Assembly (NCBI GenBank): GCA_024741835.1
Contig: JAENRP010000026.1
Location: forward strand, 184,734-248,733
Source: Diplocarpon mali
Taxonomy: Eukaryota; Ascomycota; Leotiomycetes; Helotiales; Drepanopezizaceae
Direction of reading: 5' to 3'
Length of the DNA stretch: 64,000 nt
The translations under genes were made by a program, and so were the position numbers. Below the pieces are notes generated by a model. That model saw only the letters and a list, made by a program, of their open reading frames with translations. It was not told where the DNA came from and did no database searches. How positions within the stretch are numbered: the stretch's first letter is position 1; each line of letters opens with the position of its first letter. Shown piece after piece: positions 22,972-32,867 of the stretch.

Positions 22972-23006
22972 CCAGCCATCCAGCCATCCAGCCATCCAGC
23001 CATCCG
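22972..23006. repeat. CCATCCAG short tandem repeat
   Basis: About four consecutive CCATCCAG units in the spacer. No coding role is visible. Confidence 0.85.
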
Positions 23007-23090
23007 GGGCCGAGGGTTGGTGTTGAGCGGAGGGACGGATCACACGAAAACAGTACAGTGCAGCCTCCCACCTTCTTCCGGTCCTGGGGG

Positions 23091-23094
<4 letters not shown>

Positions 23095-23129
<35 letters not shown>
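23095..23129. repeat. (CT)n microsatellite
   Basis: About 17 CT units, the reverse-complement motif of the tract inside intron 1 of the neighb­ouring Ytp1-like gene, 1.5 kb away. Confidence 0.95.
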
Positions 23130-23131
<2 letters not shown>

Positions 23132-23161
23132 GCGGGGAAATAAGGTTGGACGAGGAGCAGC

Positions 23162-23253
23162 TGTATCATGACTGTGTAAGCTACACCACCACACCGCATC
23201 GAGTCCATGTATCATTACTGTGTAAGCAACACCACCATACCACGTCGAGTCCA
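23162..23253. repeat. Two tandem copies of a 46-bp repeat
   Basis: Units at 23162-23207 and 23208-23253 match closely, each starting TGTATCAT and ending TCGAGTCCA, with a handful of substitutions. No gene lies on them. Confidence 0.85.
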
Positions 23254-24177
23254 AAGGCTGCATCGCGGGACTCCCGGACAATGGAGCCTCTGATGGAAAG
23301 CGAGGTATTCGAAAAGATGGGTTACTAGCGTGGAACAATCAGCAGATGCCTGAGGCATAGGATATAATACGTATATAATTACTTTCTATAGTATGTATTC
23401 TTGGGAAGAAAGGAAAACAACCTTGCTATATACTACTAACCACCTCTCTGGTCTTCCTACTATTTTCTGTATTCCGACCCAAAACTTTCACATCTCCACC
23501 CCTCCAGAGGCTACCCGAGCCATCGTCGAGCACACGTCTTGCCACCAGCAAGAAGCTGGCCAACCTGAACAAAAGCCCCCGGCAAGCCGAGTGTGTATGC
23601 GACCAGCACGAAGGAATCAAAATCATTCGGACGGAGATGACGCGCCGCTGACCCTCCCGTGGAAGCCGTCCAGTCCAGCCCTTCTCGGACGCTTCGGAGG
23701 CTTCCAGACGAAGGGCATGCTGTACTATATGGAGGGTTCCCTCTCCGTCTCGTGACCCTTCCTCGGCTTCCGCGGCAGGGCAGCGGAGCGTCATCTCCGT
23801 CCAACCCAGATCCCAAAACACGCATGTATCATATTCATCCCGACAACTGCATCCCATCGCATGTTCCAAAAGGCAAGGCAAGGTACGATCCCTTACTCTA
23901 GCAACAATGTGACTCCGCCTACTGATAGCCCAGGGTTCCTTTCGTCCGATACACAGCTCGAGATGACAATACACTCCCCAAAACTCGTCGCAATCACCCA
24001 TCATAAACACCGTCGATTGTTGTCCAGTATGTTATACAGACTCAGGAAAACGGACTCTGGATTTACAACTGGTTCCTGACGCACATGTATTACCTTCATA
24101 TCGAGCTAGGACGCCGGGCCAAAGATAGGTAGGTACCCCAGGTGTCCTCTACCGGCCTCTCGGACCTCACCACCGCT

Positions 24178-25509
24178 TCATAAGGCCGCGCGATTCTTCC
24201 ATCTCCACTGCTCCGACGCGGAGTCCGCAACGACTTGATCTTCCGCCTCGAGCTTGCGGAGGATCTGCAGAATACCACCATTCGCTGCCAGGTGCAGCTT
24301 CTCAGGGACGTCCTTATAGATCACCTGGACAATGTCCATGGAAGTCCAGCCATCGGGCTCACTCGCCACACCAACGCCAGCTGACGATTTGGGAGACTCT
24401 AAAATCCGGACCACCTGGCTCTCCCGCATCTGTCTGTGCTTGATATACTCGAGTATCTTGCTTGGGCCATCCTCGATAATGGATCCATGGCCTGGGTACG
24501 CTCGCCCTCGGAAGTGGCTTCGCATCTTCTCTAGACTGTCGAGATATACCGGCAGGTCTTCGAAGACGGCCGTGCCATGACCGAGGACATTGTCGCCTGT
24601 GAACATGGCATCCTCCTCCTCGAGAACCAGAGCCATGTGGTCTGGAGTATGGCCCGGGGAGAACACCGCTCTCAGCGTTGCACCCTCGACCTGGAAACGC
24701 TGGCCGTCCCAGATATCCCTCTGCCCCTCCCCCGGCTCGTTCTTGTGGATACTGGTCGCTGGCGCAAGCTCGGATAGGTCATTGATGCCTCCTTGGTGAT
24801 CATGGTGCCAGTGCGTGATGAGAGTCCGCGAGATGGTAGCATTTTCCTTGCCAAGGACCTCCTTCAAGGCCGCAATCCAAGCCGGCTTTCCTTCTCCAGT
24901 ATCAATCAGGAGGCGTTCTCGTCCAGTGCCCACGAGGTACGTATTGGAACCTAGTAGGCCATTAGGCTGTAGACTCGGATCAAGTATTGGCTTCTTCCAC
25001 CTTGCAACGTGAACTGTAGCGTTGGTTAGCTTGAAGGCTCGAAAATCTGATAGACCTTCGAGATGGAGAGGAAAGAGGAGCCCCCAGAGCAGAATAGGAG
25101 CCGATCCCCAGCCTCCAATCCTGCCTAACACCTCGAGAACAGTATGACCAGCGCACCTGGGTTTGAAATTGTCCCAGAGCACCCCGTTCACAACACAAGA
25201 CTATCGTGCGAGAAGCCCACGCGACACATGCCAAACGCTCAAGACCCTGGTCCTCCCAGGGGGAATGAGTGCAATGCTTGACTTGCTTTTCCTTTCACAT
25301 ACTACAGCCAAGAGAACATATAAATACGTTGCCATGCAAAAAGATGGCAATCGCTCCCAGACCGATACTGGTGAAGAAGTGTGAATATGACGCGATGGAA
25401 CTCATCAGTCCAGACTGTTGCATACCTTTCCAGGATTCCCACCCAGCACCCGTATAACGCGCGGACTCAATCGCTCAACATCCCTCAGCTCTACCAACGG
25501 GGAAGCCAT
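24178..25509 (-). CDS. LACTB2-like metallo-beta-lactamase-fold hydrolase
   Basis: Zinc-dependent hydrolase of the LACTB2 type. Human LACTB2 is a mitochondrial endoribonuclease, while related fungal proteins act as thioesterases in polyketide pathways. The model is complement(join(24178..24966, 25426..25509)), 290 residues, close to the 288 of human LACTB2. Exon 1 encodes VERLSPRVIRVLGGNPGK and exon 2 resumes at PNGLLGSNTYLVGTG and LLIDTGEGKPAW. The metal motif HWHHDH is at residues 80-85. Further conserved pieces are AVFSPGHTPDHM, FTGDNVLGHGTAVFEDL and GRAYPGHG. The 459-nt intron (GTATGC..CTACAG) is unusually long and open in the exon 2 frame. An in-frame ATG at 25575 would extend the N-terminus. 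No biosynthetic cluster surrounds it, so the enzyme family is firm but the substrate is unknown. Confidence 0.85.
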
Positions 25510-25607
25510 TCTCGTGATATTTGCAGTGTGAGATGTTGGCAGCGTGACAAATTCTACAAGTTCCTGATTTCCCATGGCTGTAGGTAGCCCCCCGGCCTCG
25601 GCTGGTT

Positions 25608-25641
25608 NNNNNNNNNNNNNNNNNNNNNNNNNNNNNNNNNN
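25608..25641. other. Assembly gap (34 N)
   Basis: Run of N in the divergent spacer between the LACTB2-like gene and UBP8. Its true length is unknown, and promoter sequence may be missing. Confidence 0.99.
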
Positions 25642-25739
25642 CACCCCCAAATTCAAATGTATAAAGTTGATTCCAGAGCTTCCACATTGTCATCCGACGA
25701 CGACATCCTCGACGCTCTCAGATTCGTCAGACGATTCGC

Positions 25740-27581
25740 ATGATGGGCTCCTCTCGACCAGTGACGCCGGCGTCGCCCAGAGTACCAAAAATCAAAACTG
25801 CCCAGCCCGGTGTCCCTCTGTTTGGTTGTGGTACGTAGCTATCCCACAGTCGCAGCCTTGTCAGCAGCCTGCTCACGCGCACTCTCAGAACACTTGCGCA
25901 TTCTCTTGGAAGGCTCCGTCGAAGTACTCGAGAATACCGTACGCTATTATAGGAATTGTATATGTGTTGTATCTGATGCCACGCCAATCATACCCCAAAC
26001 TTCCAAAGGTCCCAACGGCCAAGGGCTGACTACCCTCACGCCAAACTACCTCTGTCTCCAGTGCAATCTCACGACGACCGCAGCCGGCAGAGTTGAACAT
26101 GGAAGGGAGAGCAAGCATCGCTTCTGTACGTGCCTCTACCTCGCAGATTCGGGCTATGCGGACCCTAACTTGACCAGACGTCGAGTCGAGGAATGGCCAC
26201 CTCTTCTGTCAGATGTGCAACGACTTCGTATTCGACCCAACCCTCGAGGACTTGAGACTACGGAAACTTGGTACGGGTAGCTTCTCCTGTAAGTGGCCAT
26301 GCGGCGCCCTTGGTCCAGGCTCACATGCTGTACGGGGCGTGGTGCTGACCTGCCACACAGCCCGAAAACGAAAGCTCGATGACCTCTTCACCGATACCTC
26401 CAAAGAAGATGCCCAGCTCATGTCCACAAATACAAACAACACCCCCTGCCGCGCCAGTGGAATCCGTGGCATCTACAACATGGGGGCGACATGCTACATG
26501 AACGTCATCCTGCAGAGTCTGATGCAGAACCCCCTCCTCCGAAATTTCCACCTGGGTGACGGGCATCGAAATGCCGAATGCACCCGCAAGAACTGCGTTG
26601 CATGTGCGATGGACGAGATGTTCCAGGCCTTTCACGCCCAGCCGGAAACGGTCGGATACTCGGCCCATAACATGCTTGCATGCTTCTGGATGTCAAAGCG
26701 GAAAGCCTACGAAGAGCTTGCGAGTAACAAGGAGCAAGACGCACACGAGTTCTTTCAATTCCTGACCGAGGAACTGCATGAGATCAATGCCAATGCCATC
26801 ACGCCGTCGCTGGAAGATGGAGCCCCAAGCCCTAAGCGTGCCAGGCCAGACTCAAGCTGCAACTGCATAGTCCACCAAACCTTTTATGGCCGCACACAGA
26901 GTACGATAACATGTCAAGGTTGTGGCGAGGTTAGAACCTCGGTTCAGCAGTTCATGGATCTGAGCTTGGGTCTCGACGTACTCTCCAAGAAGAAGAGCAT
27001 CCAAGTCACCGGAATGAGCGTGAAGCGATGCCTCGAGGCAGAGTACAAGCAGGCAGAACGTTGTGAATACACATGCCATAAGTGCGGAACGAAGGAGGCC
27101 AAGAAGCTCTCAAGCATCAAGAGTCTTCCGAATGTGCTTGCACTCCAGCTCAAGGTTGGCCTCAGCCTCCAGACTACAGATATCAGTGGTACTCATTAAC
27201 CTCCCCTAGCGCTTCAAGCAATGCAACGGTAATGCCTCGAAGATTGAGACCAAGGTTTCGTTTCCTCTCAAGCTTGATATGTACCCGTACACCAGTCGAG
27301 CCCGAGGCCAGGATCCCAAGGCGAGCCCCGAGTTGGCACGGGGCTGCACATACGAGCTCCAGAGCGTTGTCGTCCATGTTGGTAATCTTGAAACTGGTTC
27401 GTCCCTGTCCCGTACCCGACTCGAACGTATACCTGATATCCCAGGCCATTACATCTCCTACTCGCGGATCGGCACTCAGTGGTTTAAGTTTAACGACCAC
27501 AATGTCACACTCGCCTCCAAATCAGACGTCCTCAACGCAGAGGCTTTCATATTATTCTACGTTATTCAATCACTGGCGTGA
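25740..27581 (+). CDS. UBP8: Ubiquitin-specific protease Ubp8/USP22, SAGA deubiquitinase
   Basis: Catalytic subunit of the SAGA module that removes ubiquitin from histone H2B. The gene is join(25740..25830, 25889..26125, 26178..26288, 26361..27154, 27210..27396, 27445..27581), 518 residues. An N-terminal ZnF-UBP starts at C30 and H32 (GCEHLRILLE) and continues through YLCLQCNLTTTAAGRVEHG to NGHLFCQMCNDFVFDPT. The USP fold follows, with catalytic Cys191 in NMGATCYMNVILQSL, EQDAHEFFQFLTEELHE, two CxxC pairs (TCQGCGE, TCHKCGT), and the His box TGHYISYSRIGTQWFKFNDH. Intron 3 (26289-26360) is 72 nt and open, so retention would not break the frame. A donor 23 nt upstream is possible, but GTAAGT fits best. 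The gene is divergent from the LACTB2-like gene and convergent with EFM5. Confidence 0.95.
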
Positions 27582-27799
27582 AGGGGAGACGCGACGATTA
27601 CGCGTGGAATGGTAAGGATGGATACGTATTTCAGGCGTCGGCAATGATTTGACAGGATGGATGTAACAATACCCAGGCCGCCGAAGCCCAGCATGATCTA
27701 AGGCCTCGGCCACTCTGTACAAGGGGCCAGATTGGCTATCGGGGCCCTACTTGAATCGCAAGGGCTGAGAAAAGATGGAATTCTTGATACTGAACAACG

Positions 27800-28948
27800 C
27801 TACAATATAGATGAGGTCTTCCACCTCCACCTCGCGCATTCGAAGTTGGCGTAGCAGGAGAACTCGTTGCTCAGTCCCTTGACATGAGCTGGCTCGAAGG
27901 TGGTCGTTGCGATGCCTTGGGCCCGGTACAGCTTATTGACGAGTGTCTCCATTCTCTCTCCCGTGCACTGGATGATTCGCGAGTCGGTAGCTCGCTTGTC
28001 TGGCGCGACCCCCCAGGACTTGGATAGCCATCGAACGGTCATGGCAGCTCCAGGGCGCGTCAGCAAGTGTCAACGTGCAAGCCCGAGTCGGGATATAGAT
28101 ACCCTTGGTCTGACAATCCTCGCTCAGGAAGGGAGGATCGCAGATGATATGATCAACACTCGCCTTCATAGCGGCTACCTTCTGTCAGCGCCAACCCGCT
28201 GCCCCCGTCCCAGGCCCCAGGATGGTGGCTCACGCGGCAACCTCAACGGATCGTTGAAATCGTAGAAGACAAACTCCGGGAACACCTCGAAGCGCCGGTC
28301 GAATTCGAGTAGCCACAGTCTCGGCCTCTCGCTCTCCTCGGTCGCGCGGGCTGCCTGATTCCTCGCATCAGCTTGCGCCTGGCGCCGACGCCCTTGGCTG
28401 GGAGGTGGGCGTGGGGGGGCCGAGGGCAGCGAGGCCTCACCAGTATGTTCTTCAACTGCACAAACACGCTCGGCGCCGAGACCACCGCGATGCGCGTTCC
28501 CGCCCCGGCACCAGCCAGCAGCTCTTCAGCGAGAGCTCTCGCCGTCTCGTCGGAATACTTGCCCCTCCCTCAAGACATCAGCGACATTCGCACTCGTTCG
28601 TAGCGAGCAGCGCCGGGGGAATCAAATCCTCAAACCCCTCGTCCCCCCCCCCCCTCAAGCGTAGGAGATCGAGTACGTACCCAGAACTGGCTCTCGTTCC
28701 AATCCTCCGCAAACGCGTCCATGGTCAGCGGCGCCGGCTTGGCCGCGGCGTCATGCTCCTGCCCAGCAATAGCTTTCAGATTCGCAAACTGCTTCTCGCG
28801 GGCATCGCGCTCGGCGTAGAATTCCTCGAGGGCCGAGAGGGCCGAGCCGGACAGGACGCTGCGCTCATGCGTTAGTGAAGTCTCTTGGCTGGAGGGGGTG
28901 AGATAGGCGGCTTCACGGATCCTCATCGTCGGACTCCATATCGCCCAT
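27800..28948 (-). CDS. EFM5: eEF1A lysine N-methyltransferase Efm5 (EEF1AKMT1)
   Basis: Cytosolic SAM-dependent methyltransferase that modifies a lysine of translation factor eEF1A; older databases call it N6-adenine methyltransferase-like 2. The gene is complement(join(27800..28047, 28103..28174, 28234..28378, 28441..28557, 28681..28858, 28917..28948)), 263 residues. Conserved blocks: SALSALEEFYAERD, AEDWNESQFWYSDETA, AVVSAPSVFVQLKNIL, LLEFDRRFEVFPEFVFYDFN, the DPPF motif at residues 170-173 in IICDPPFLSEDCQTK, AAMTVRWLSKSWG, CTGERMETLVNKLY and KGLSNEFSCYANFEC. The short first exon encodes MGDMESDDEDP. The acceptor at 28379 is the least certain join, because the segment after it (AQADARNQAA) varies in the family. 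Intron 2 contains a run of about 11 C on the plus strand. Confidence 0.9.
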
Positions 28949-29276
28949 GTCTGGCAGATGTGGTGTTTGGGGGGCCGGGAGTCGCTCTCCGAGAGTCACG
29001 AGAAGAAATTTTGCCAAAACGTCGTGACGGTCCCCGGAGAGATTCCAACGGGTAGCGTCAGTTTAGGCGAGGTGAGCTAAGGCTGCAGCATGCAGGATAT
29101 CCTTTTTGTTTTCTTTCTGCAACAGTCATGGTTTACGCTTCTATCCTACTGGATGATCATGAAATAGAATCCCACTGGAACGATGGGTCACCAAGATAAG
29201 TTGGTGCTAGGGGCTTCAAGTTTCGAGATATTTACAATTGCTATTCATGCTACAAGGACGCAACAACAGAAGACCC
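28949..29276. other. EFM5 upstream region
   Basis: 328 bp between two minus-strand genes. It holds the EFM5 promoter and the 3' flank of the complex I gene. No specific site was identified. Confidence 0.4.
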
Positions 29277-30844
29277 CTACTGGTCGTCAATAACATGCAG
29301 GTACTTCTTCTCTTCCCTCTTCTCGCGCTCTGTTGATGGTGGTAGGTCATAAAATGCAGCACTGCGGTATCCTTGCTGCGACGAAAGTCAGTGCTGATAT
29401 CATTGGGTTCGCAGAAACATTTCCATACCAAATAATGATATGTGAGGCTGCTAAGCTCAGCTGGCTCAATTCCGAGGTCTTTGAAAGTCTTTGCAGATGG
29501 ATCAATTTTTTGGTCAATGAACTCCCGTTCAACTTCGTCGGCAGATAGTACTGGCCACCAAAGAGCCTTGTTCAAGAGCCCAGCTGCTGGCTTAAGCACT
29601 GCCTTAGGAAGGTTGATGTGACGGCGATGCTTGATAATTTCCCTGTCTACCAATTCAGCAATTTCGGCTGTCGAGTAATTCTTGGGGCCGTAAAGTTCAT
29701 AAGTCTGTTCGGCAGTACTATCGTCATAGAGCATCTTCTCAAGCGCTTCTCCAACATCAATTGCCTGCCGGGCTGTCAGTTACGATGACAATGATGAGCT
29801 CGACTGTACACCCACATGAACAGGCCAGTATCTTTCTTGCATATGATTGGAGGTGAGAATATTGGTCACACCGGCGAGCTTGTGGAGTAACCTATCTTCG
29901 AAACCAAACAGGGGAGCGGGCCTGACAATCGTGGTTTCCGGGAAAATGCTTCGAACCACAGCCTCGCCACGTGCCTTCGTCGCAGATAATCAGCCACACT
30001 CTATAGTCTGCGGTTTGACTGACCTTAGTAGAAAAGAACTCGGACGGGGAATTGACGTTGGCGTTATAGGAAGATATGTGGATGAACCGGTCAACGTCGT
30101 ACTTGGCAACAGCTTCCGCGATCCTCTCCGCACCTTCGACATGGACATCTTCCAGATCGAAATTCCTGAAACGATTAGAGTCTCTCCTTGAGCCCGGGGG
30201 ATAGGTCATACTTTGTAGGGTACATCCGCCCAACGAGGTTGTAGACAACATCAGAATGTCTGACACTCTCTTCGAGAGATTCTGTATTTCTAAGATCATA
30301 TTCCTGGGGAGACGGATCAGCGGAGTTCGGGCGACACGGTATCCCCTTCATGCCATGAAAATGACTCTTCCCAAGTCTCCCGCAACCTTGAGATGGCGTT
30401 TGGCCATTTCCTCCCGGAATGGTACGATGACCGTACATCCTTGCCTAGCTAATTTCCTGACAATCAGTCCGATGGATCCCATAACATGATTACTGAAGCC
30501 GCCCACCAAGTCTGTTGACAATGTATCGTCCGAGGAATCCCGTTGCGCCGAAAACCGTCACGGTATGTCCTAGGATGGATCAGCCTTATTCTTTCAGCGA
30601 ATCTAGGTTTGCCCGAATACCTCCGAGGGAAGATCTGTAAAGATAGAAGTCAGAAGGTTCCCAATTGATCTAACAGCAGAAGCACTGACCTGCCGCCCTG
30701 CGTACGAATAATAGGCTTGCCAGTTCTTGTGATGGTAACGTCGCTGATGTGCCGTTTCAGTGGGATATTGTTGACGCTGCTCCGGCCCAACCGCACAAGA
30801 TTCCGCAGCCTGCTCACGTTTGACGGACTGCAGGAGTTCTGCAT
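29277..30844 (-). CDS. NADH:ubiquinone oxidoreductase 40 kDa subunit (NDUFA9), mitochondrial
   Basis: Accessory subunit of respiratory complex I with a Rossmann fold that binds NADPH, equivalent to Neurospora 40 kDa and human NDUFA9. The gene is complement(join(29277..29375, 29429..29764, 29816..29974, 30024..30165, 30212..30303, 30354..30448, 30507..30569, 30621..30634, 30690..30844)), 384 residues. The N-terminus is basic and Ser-rich, like a mitochondrial presequence. The dinucleotide fold is clear: HTVTVFGATGFLGRYIVNRL, then ARQGCTVIVPFREE, LRNTESLEESVRHSDVVYNL and DVDRFIHISSYNANVNSPSE. A 14-nt exon (30621-30634) supplies SSLG. The intron 30304-30353 appears to start GCATGA (GC-AG), because family sequence requires FM to join EYDLRN. 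The C-terminus ends EKKYLHVIDDQ. Divergent from RPN9. Confidence 0.93.
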
Positions 30845-31149
30845 CGTGGTAAATGTAGGTACTATCAATTGACCGTTGAGGGCGTAGTTCAGAGGAACGA
30901 TCGAGGTAGTAATATTCCCGCTTAACTGAAGCTGGAAATGACGCTAAACTTGCAAGGGCTTAATTAAAATGGAGACGATTGGAGAGCTCCGGCCAGGCAC
31001 CACCATAACGCGAATGTGATGAGCAGCAAAACAGATCCTCATTCATCTTCTCCCAAGCTCGATTCTCTGGATGCACCACGTCCTGAACTGGATCCCATCT
31101 TGAACCATCACTATAAATACCCTTGGTTCTCCACCTAACTCTGCCTGCC
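30845..31149. promoter_or_regulatory. Divergent promoter of the complex I gene and RPN9
   Basis: A 305-bp spacer. A TATA-like CTATAAATAC at 31111-31120 lies about 30 bp before the RPN9 ATG, close enough to imply a very short leader or to be incidental. No other defined element was seen. Confidence 0.4.
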
Positions 31150-32391
31150 ATGAATATCGATTCGCCGATTCCCGATTTCTTAGCCAACTCGAGAGACGAT
31201 GCCCCTGCGGACCTACAGCATTTGTTCCTTGACTTTGAAGACCTGTGGGAGAGGAAGTTATGGCATCAGTTGACGGACAAGCTGATAGATTTTTTCAATT
31301 ATAAAGAGAGCGCCCCTCAACGATTAGCCTTCTATAAGACTTTCATCCTCACATTCGCCGACAAGATCAACCAACTCAAGCTCGTAACTCTGGCCTTGAG
31401 CGCAGCTTCGCAGTGCAAAGGTAAAGCCCTAGACAATATTTCTTGGAGCTATAACTAAAGCCCACCAGATAGTCAAGAGCGCCTCACTTTCCTGATTGCG
31501 GCCGCAAACAAAGTCAATAACCCGAATTCTCAAGATGCCTATGTTTACGCCACCGTTGCAGTAGCCACTGTGAAGCTAGAGTTGAAAGACCTGGAGGGGG
31601 CGAAGAAGGATCTGGACAAGTCGGAGAAGATCCTGGACAACTTCGACTCTGTTGAGACGATCGTACATGCCGCTTTCTACCGTGTCAACGCAGAATACTA
31701 CCAGGTATGCCTAACGCAGCAGTTCGAGCCGGTGCCTGACTAACGGATGTAGTCAAAACTCGAGTTTGCTTCCTACTACCGAAATGCTCTTCTTTACCTC
31801 GCCTGTATCGAACTCGCCGATCTCTCGCCAGCAGAGCGCAGAAGCCGGGCGTACGATCTGTCTATTGCAGCTCTGGTCTCGGACACGATTTACAACTTCG
31901 GCGAACTGCTTTTGCACCCAATTCTCAACGACCTGAAGAAGAATGATGCCTGGCTCTACGACCTCTTGTTCGCATTCAACCGTGGCGATTTAGCTGCCTA
32001 CGATGTTCTTGCCGGCCACATCTCGTCCAACCCTCTTCTCGCTGAGCACCGCGATGGTTTGAGACAGAAGATCTACCTTGCGGCCTTAACAGAGACCGTC
32101 TTCCGCAGACCACCTCATGACCGTGAGATGTCCTTCCGTACAATCGCTCAGGAGACCAAGGTCCGACCAGATGAGATTGAGCACTTAATCATGAAAGCAC
32201 TGAGTTTGGGGCTATTGAGGGGAAGTATCGACCAGGTAGATGAGATTGCGCGGATTAACTGGGTACAACCTAAGGTACTGGACATGAAGCAGATCGATAA
32301 TATGCGTGCAAGACTGCAGGAGTGGGACTCGAGTGTCAACCAACTGGGCAACTGGATCGAGGCCAAGGGGCAGGATGTATGGGCTGCGTGA
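31150..32391 (+). CDS. RPN9: 26S proteasome regulatory subunit Rpn9 (PSMD13)
   Basis: Lid subunit of the 19S regulatory particle with a C-terminal PCI domain. The gene is join(31150..31420, 31469..31704, 31753..32391), 381 residues, the usual size. Helical repeats in the first half include LFLDFEDLWERKLWHQLTDK, DLEGAKKDLDKSEKILDNFD and AAFYRVNAEYYQ. The PCI part contains LLFAFNRGDLAAYDVLAG, IYLAALTETVFRRPPHDREM, RTIAQETKVRPDEIEHLIMK and the end GNWIEAKGQDVW. Introns are 48 nt each, with phases that match the family sequence (CKDSQERL, YYQSKLEFAS). The start ATG follows an in-frame TTG-led stretch without other ATGs. Convergent with GAA1. Confidence 0.96.
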
Positions 32392-32867
32392 TTTAGGATG
32401 GCATGGCATGGCGTCTGGGCATGACGGCTGGCTGGGATGTACATCATATCGTTCTGAGCATGAGACACGCATTTGCCATGACGAATGAGATACCTCTGCC
32501 AGACAATCATCAATCGTGATGAAAGAATTAATGTTGAACCTGCAGACACTATATTCAGGTAAGTAATCAAAATAGTGAAATCCTAGGAACAGCAATTATG
32601 AAAATATAATTCATAGGAGATCACATGTCGAAATGCATCTTGCCAATCTAAGCCCACCAGAATCACGATTACCCCAGAAATGGTATTTCTAAAACGTTAT
32701 GAAGTACTTCATTCCAACGCATTCAGAGTAGTTTTGTGAGGACATAAGTGGGCCAGGCTGTAGATAGAATGCCCTCCCTCACATAGTAATAGCGAATGTA
32801 GTTTTCAATCATTTGGATTTTTTACAGAAATATCCTAACTCTTCATCTCCGTCACCTAACCCATCAA
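32392..32867. other. Convergent 3' spacer between RPN9 and GAA1
   Basis: 476 bp, AT-leaning, with short GGCATGGC/GGCTGG repeats directly after RPN9. No gene was recognised. Confidence 0.5.

Larger units (their letters stand above)
21874..24177. other. Repeat-rich spacer between the Ytp1-like and LACTB2-like genes
   Basis: 2.3 kb with no recognised gene. It holds several tandem and simple repeats listed separately, and CCAGTCCAGC-type repeats at about 22230-22300. Many open frames of 60-190 codons on both strands come from low-complexity GC-rich sequence and show no family features. The right part (about 23350-24177) is the 3' flank of the LACTB2-like gene. Confidence 0.5.

Noticed and set aside
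24178..25191. Single-exon 337-residue reading of the LACTB2-like protein
   Set aside because: It lacks the conserved VERLSPRVIRVLGGNPGK start, which is found in an upstream exon; the spliced 290-residue model has the family length. Kept only as a possible isoform.
24178..25509. Possible polyketide-pathway thioesterase and hidden biosynthetic cluster
   Set aside because: No polyketide synthase, transporter or tailoring gene is present nearby; neighbours are housekeeping genes.
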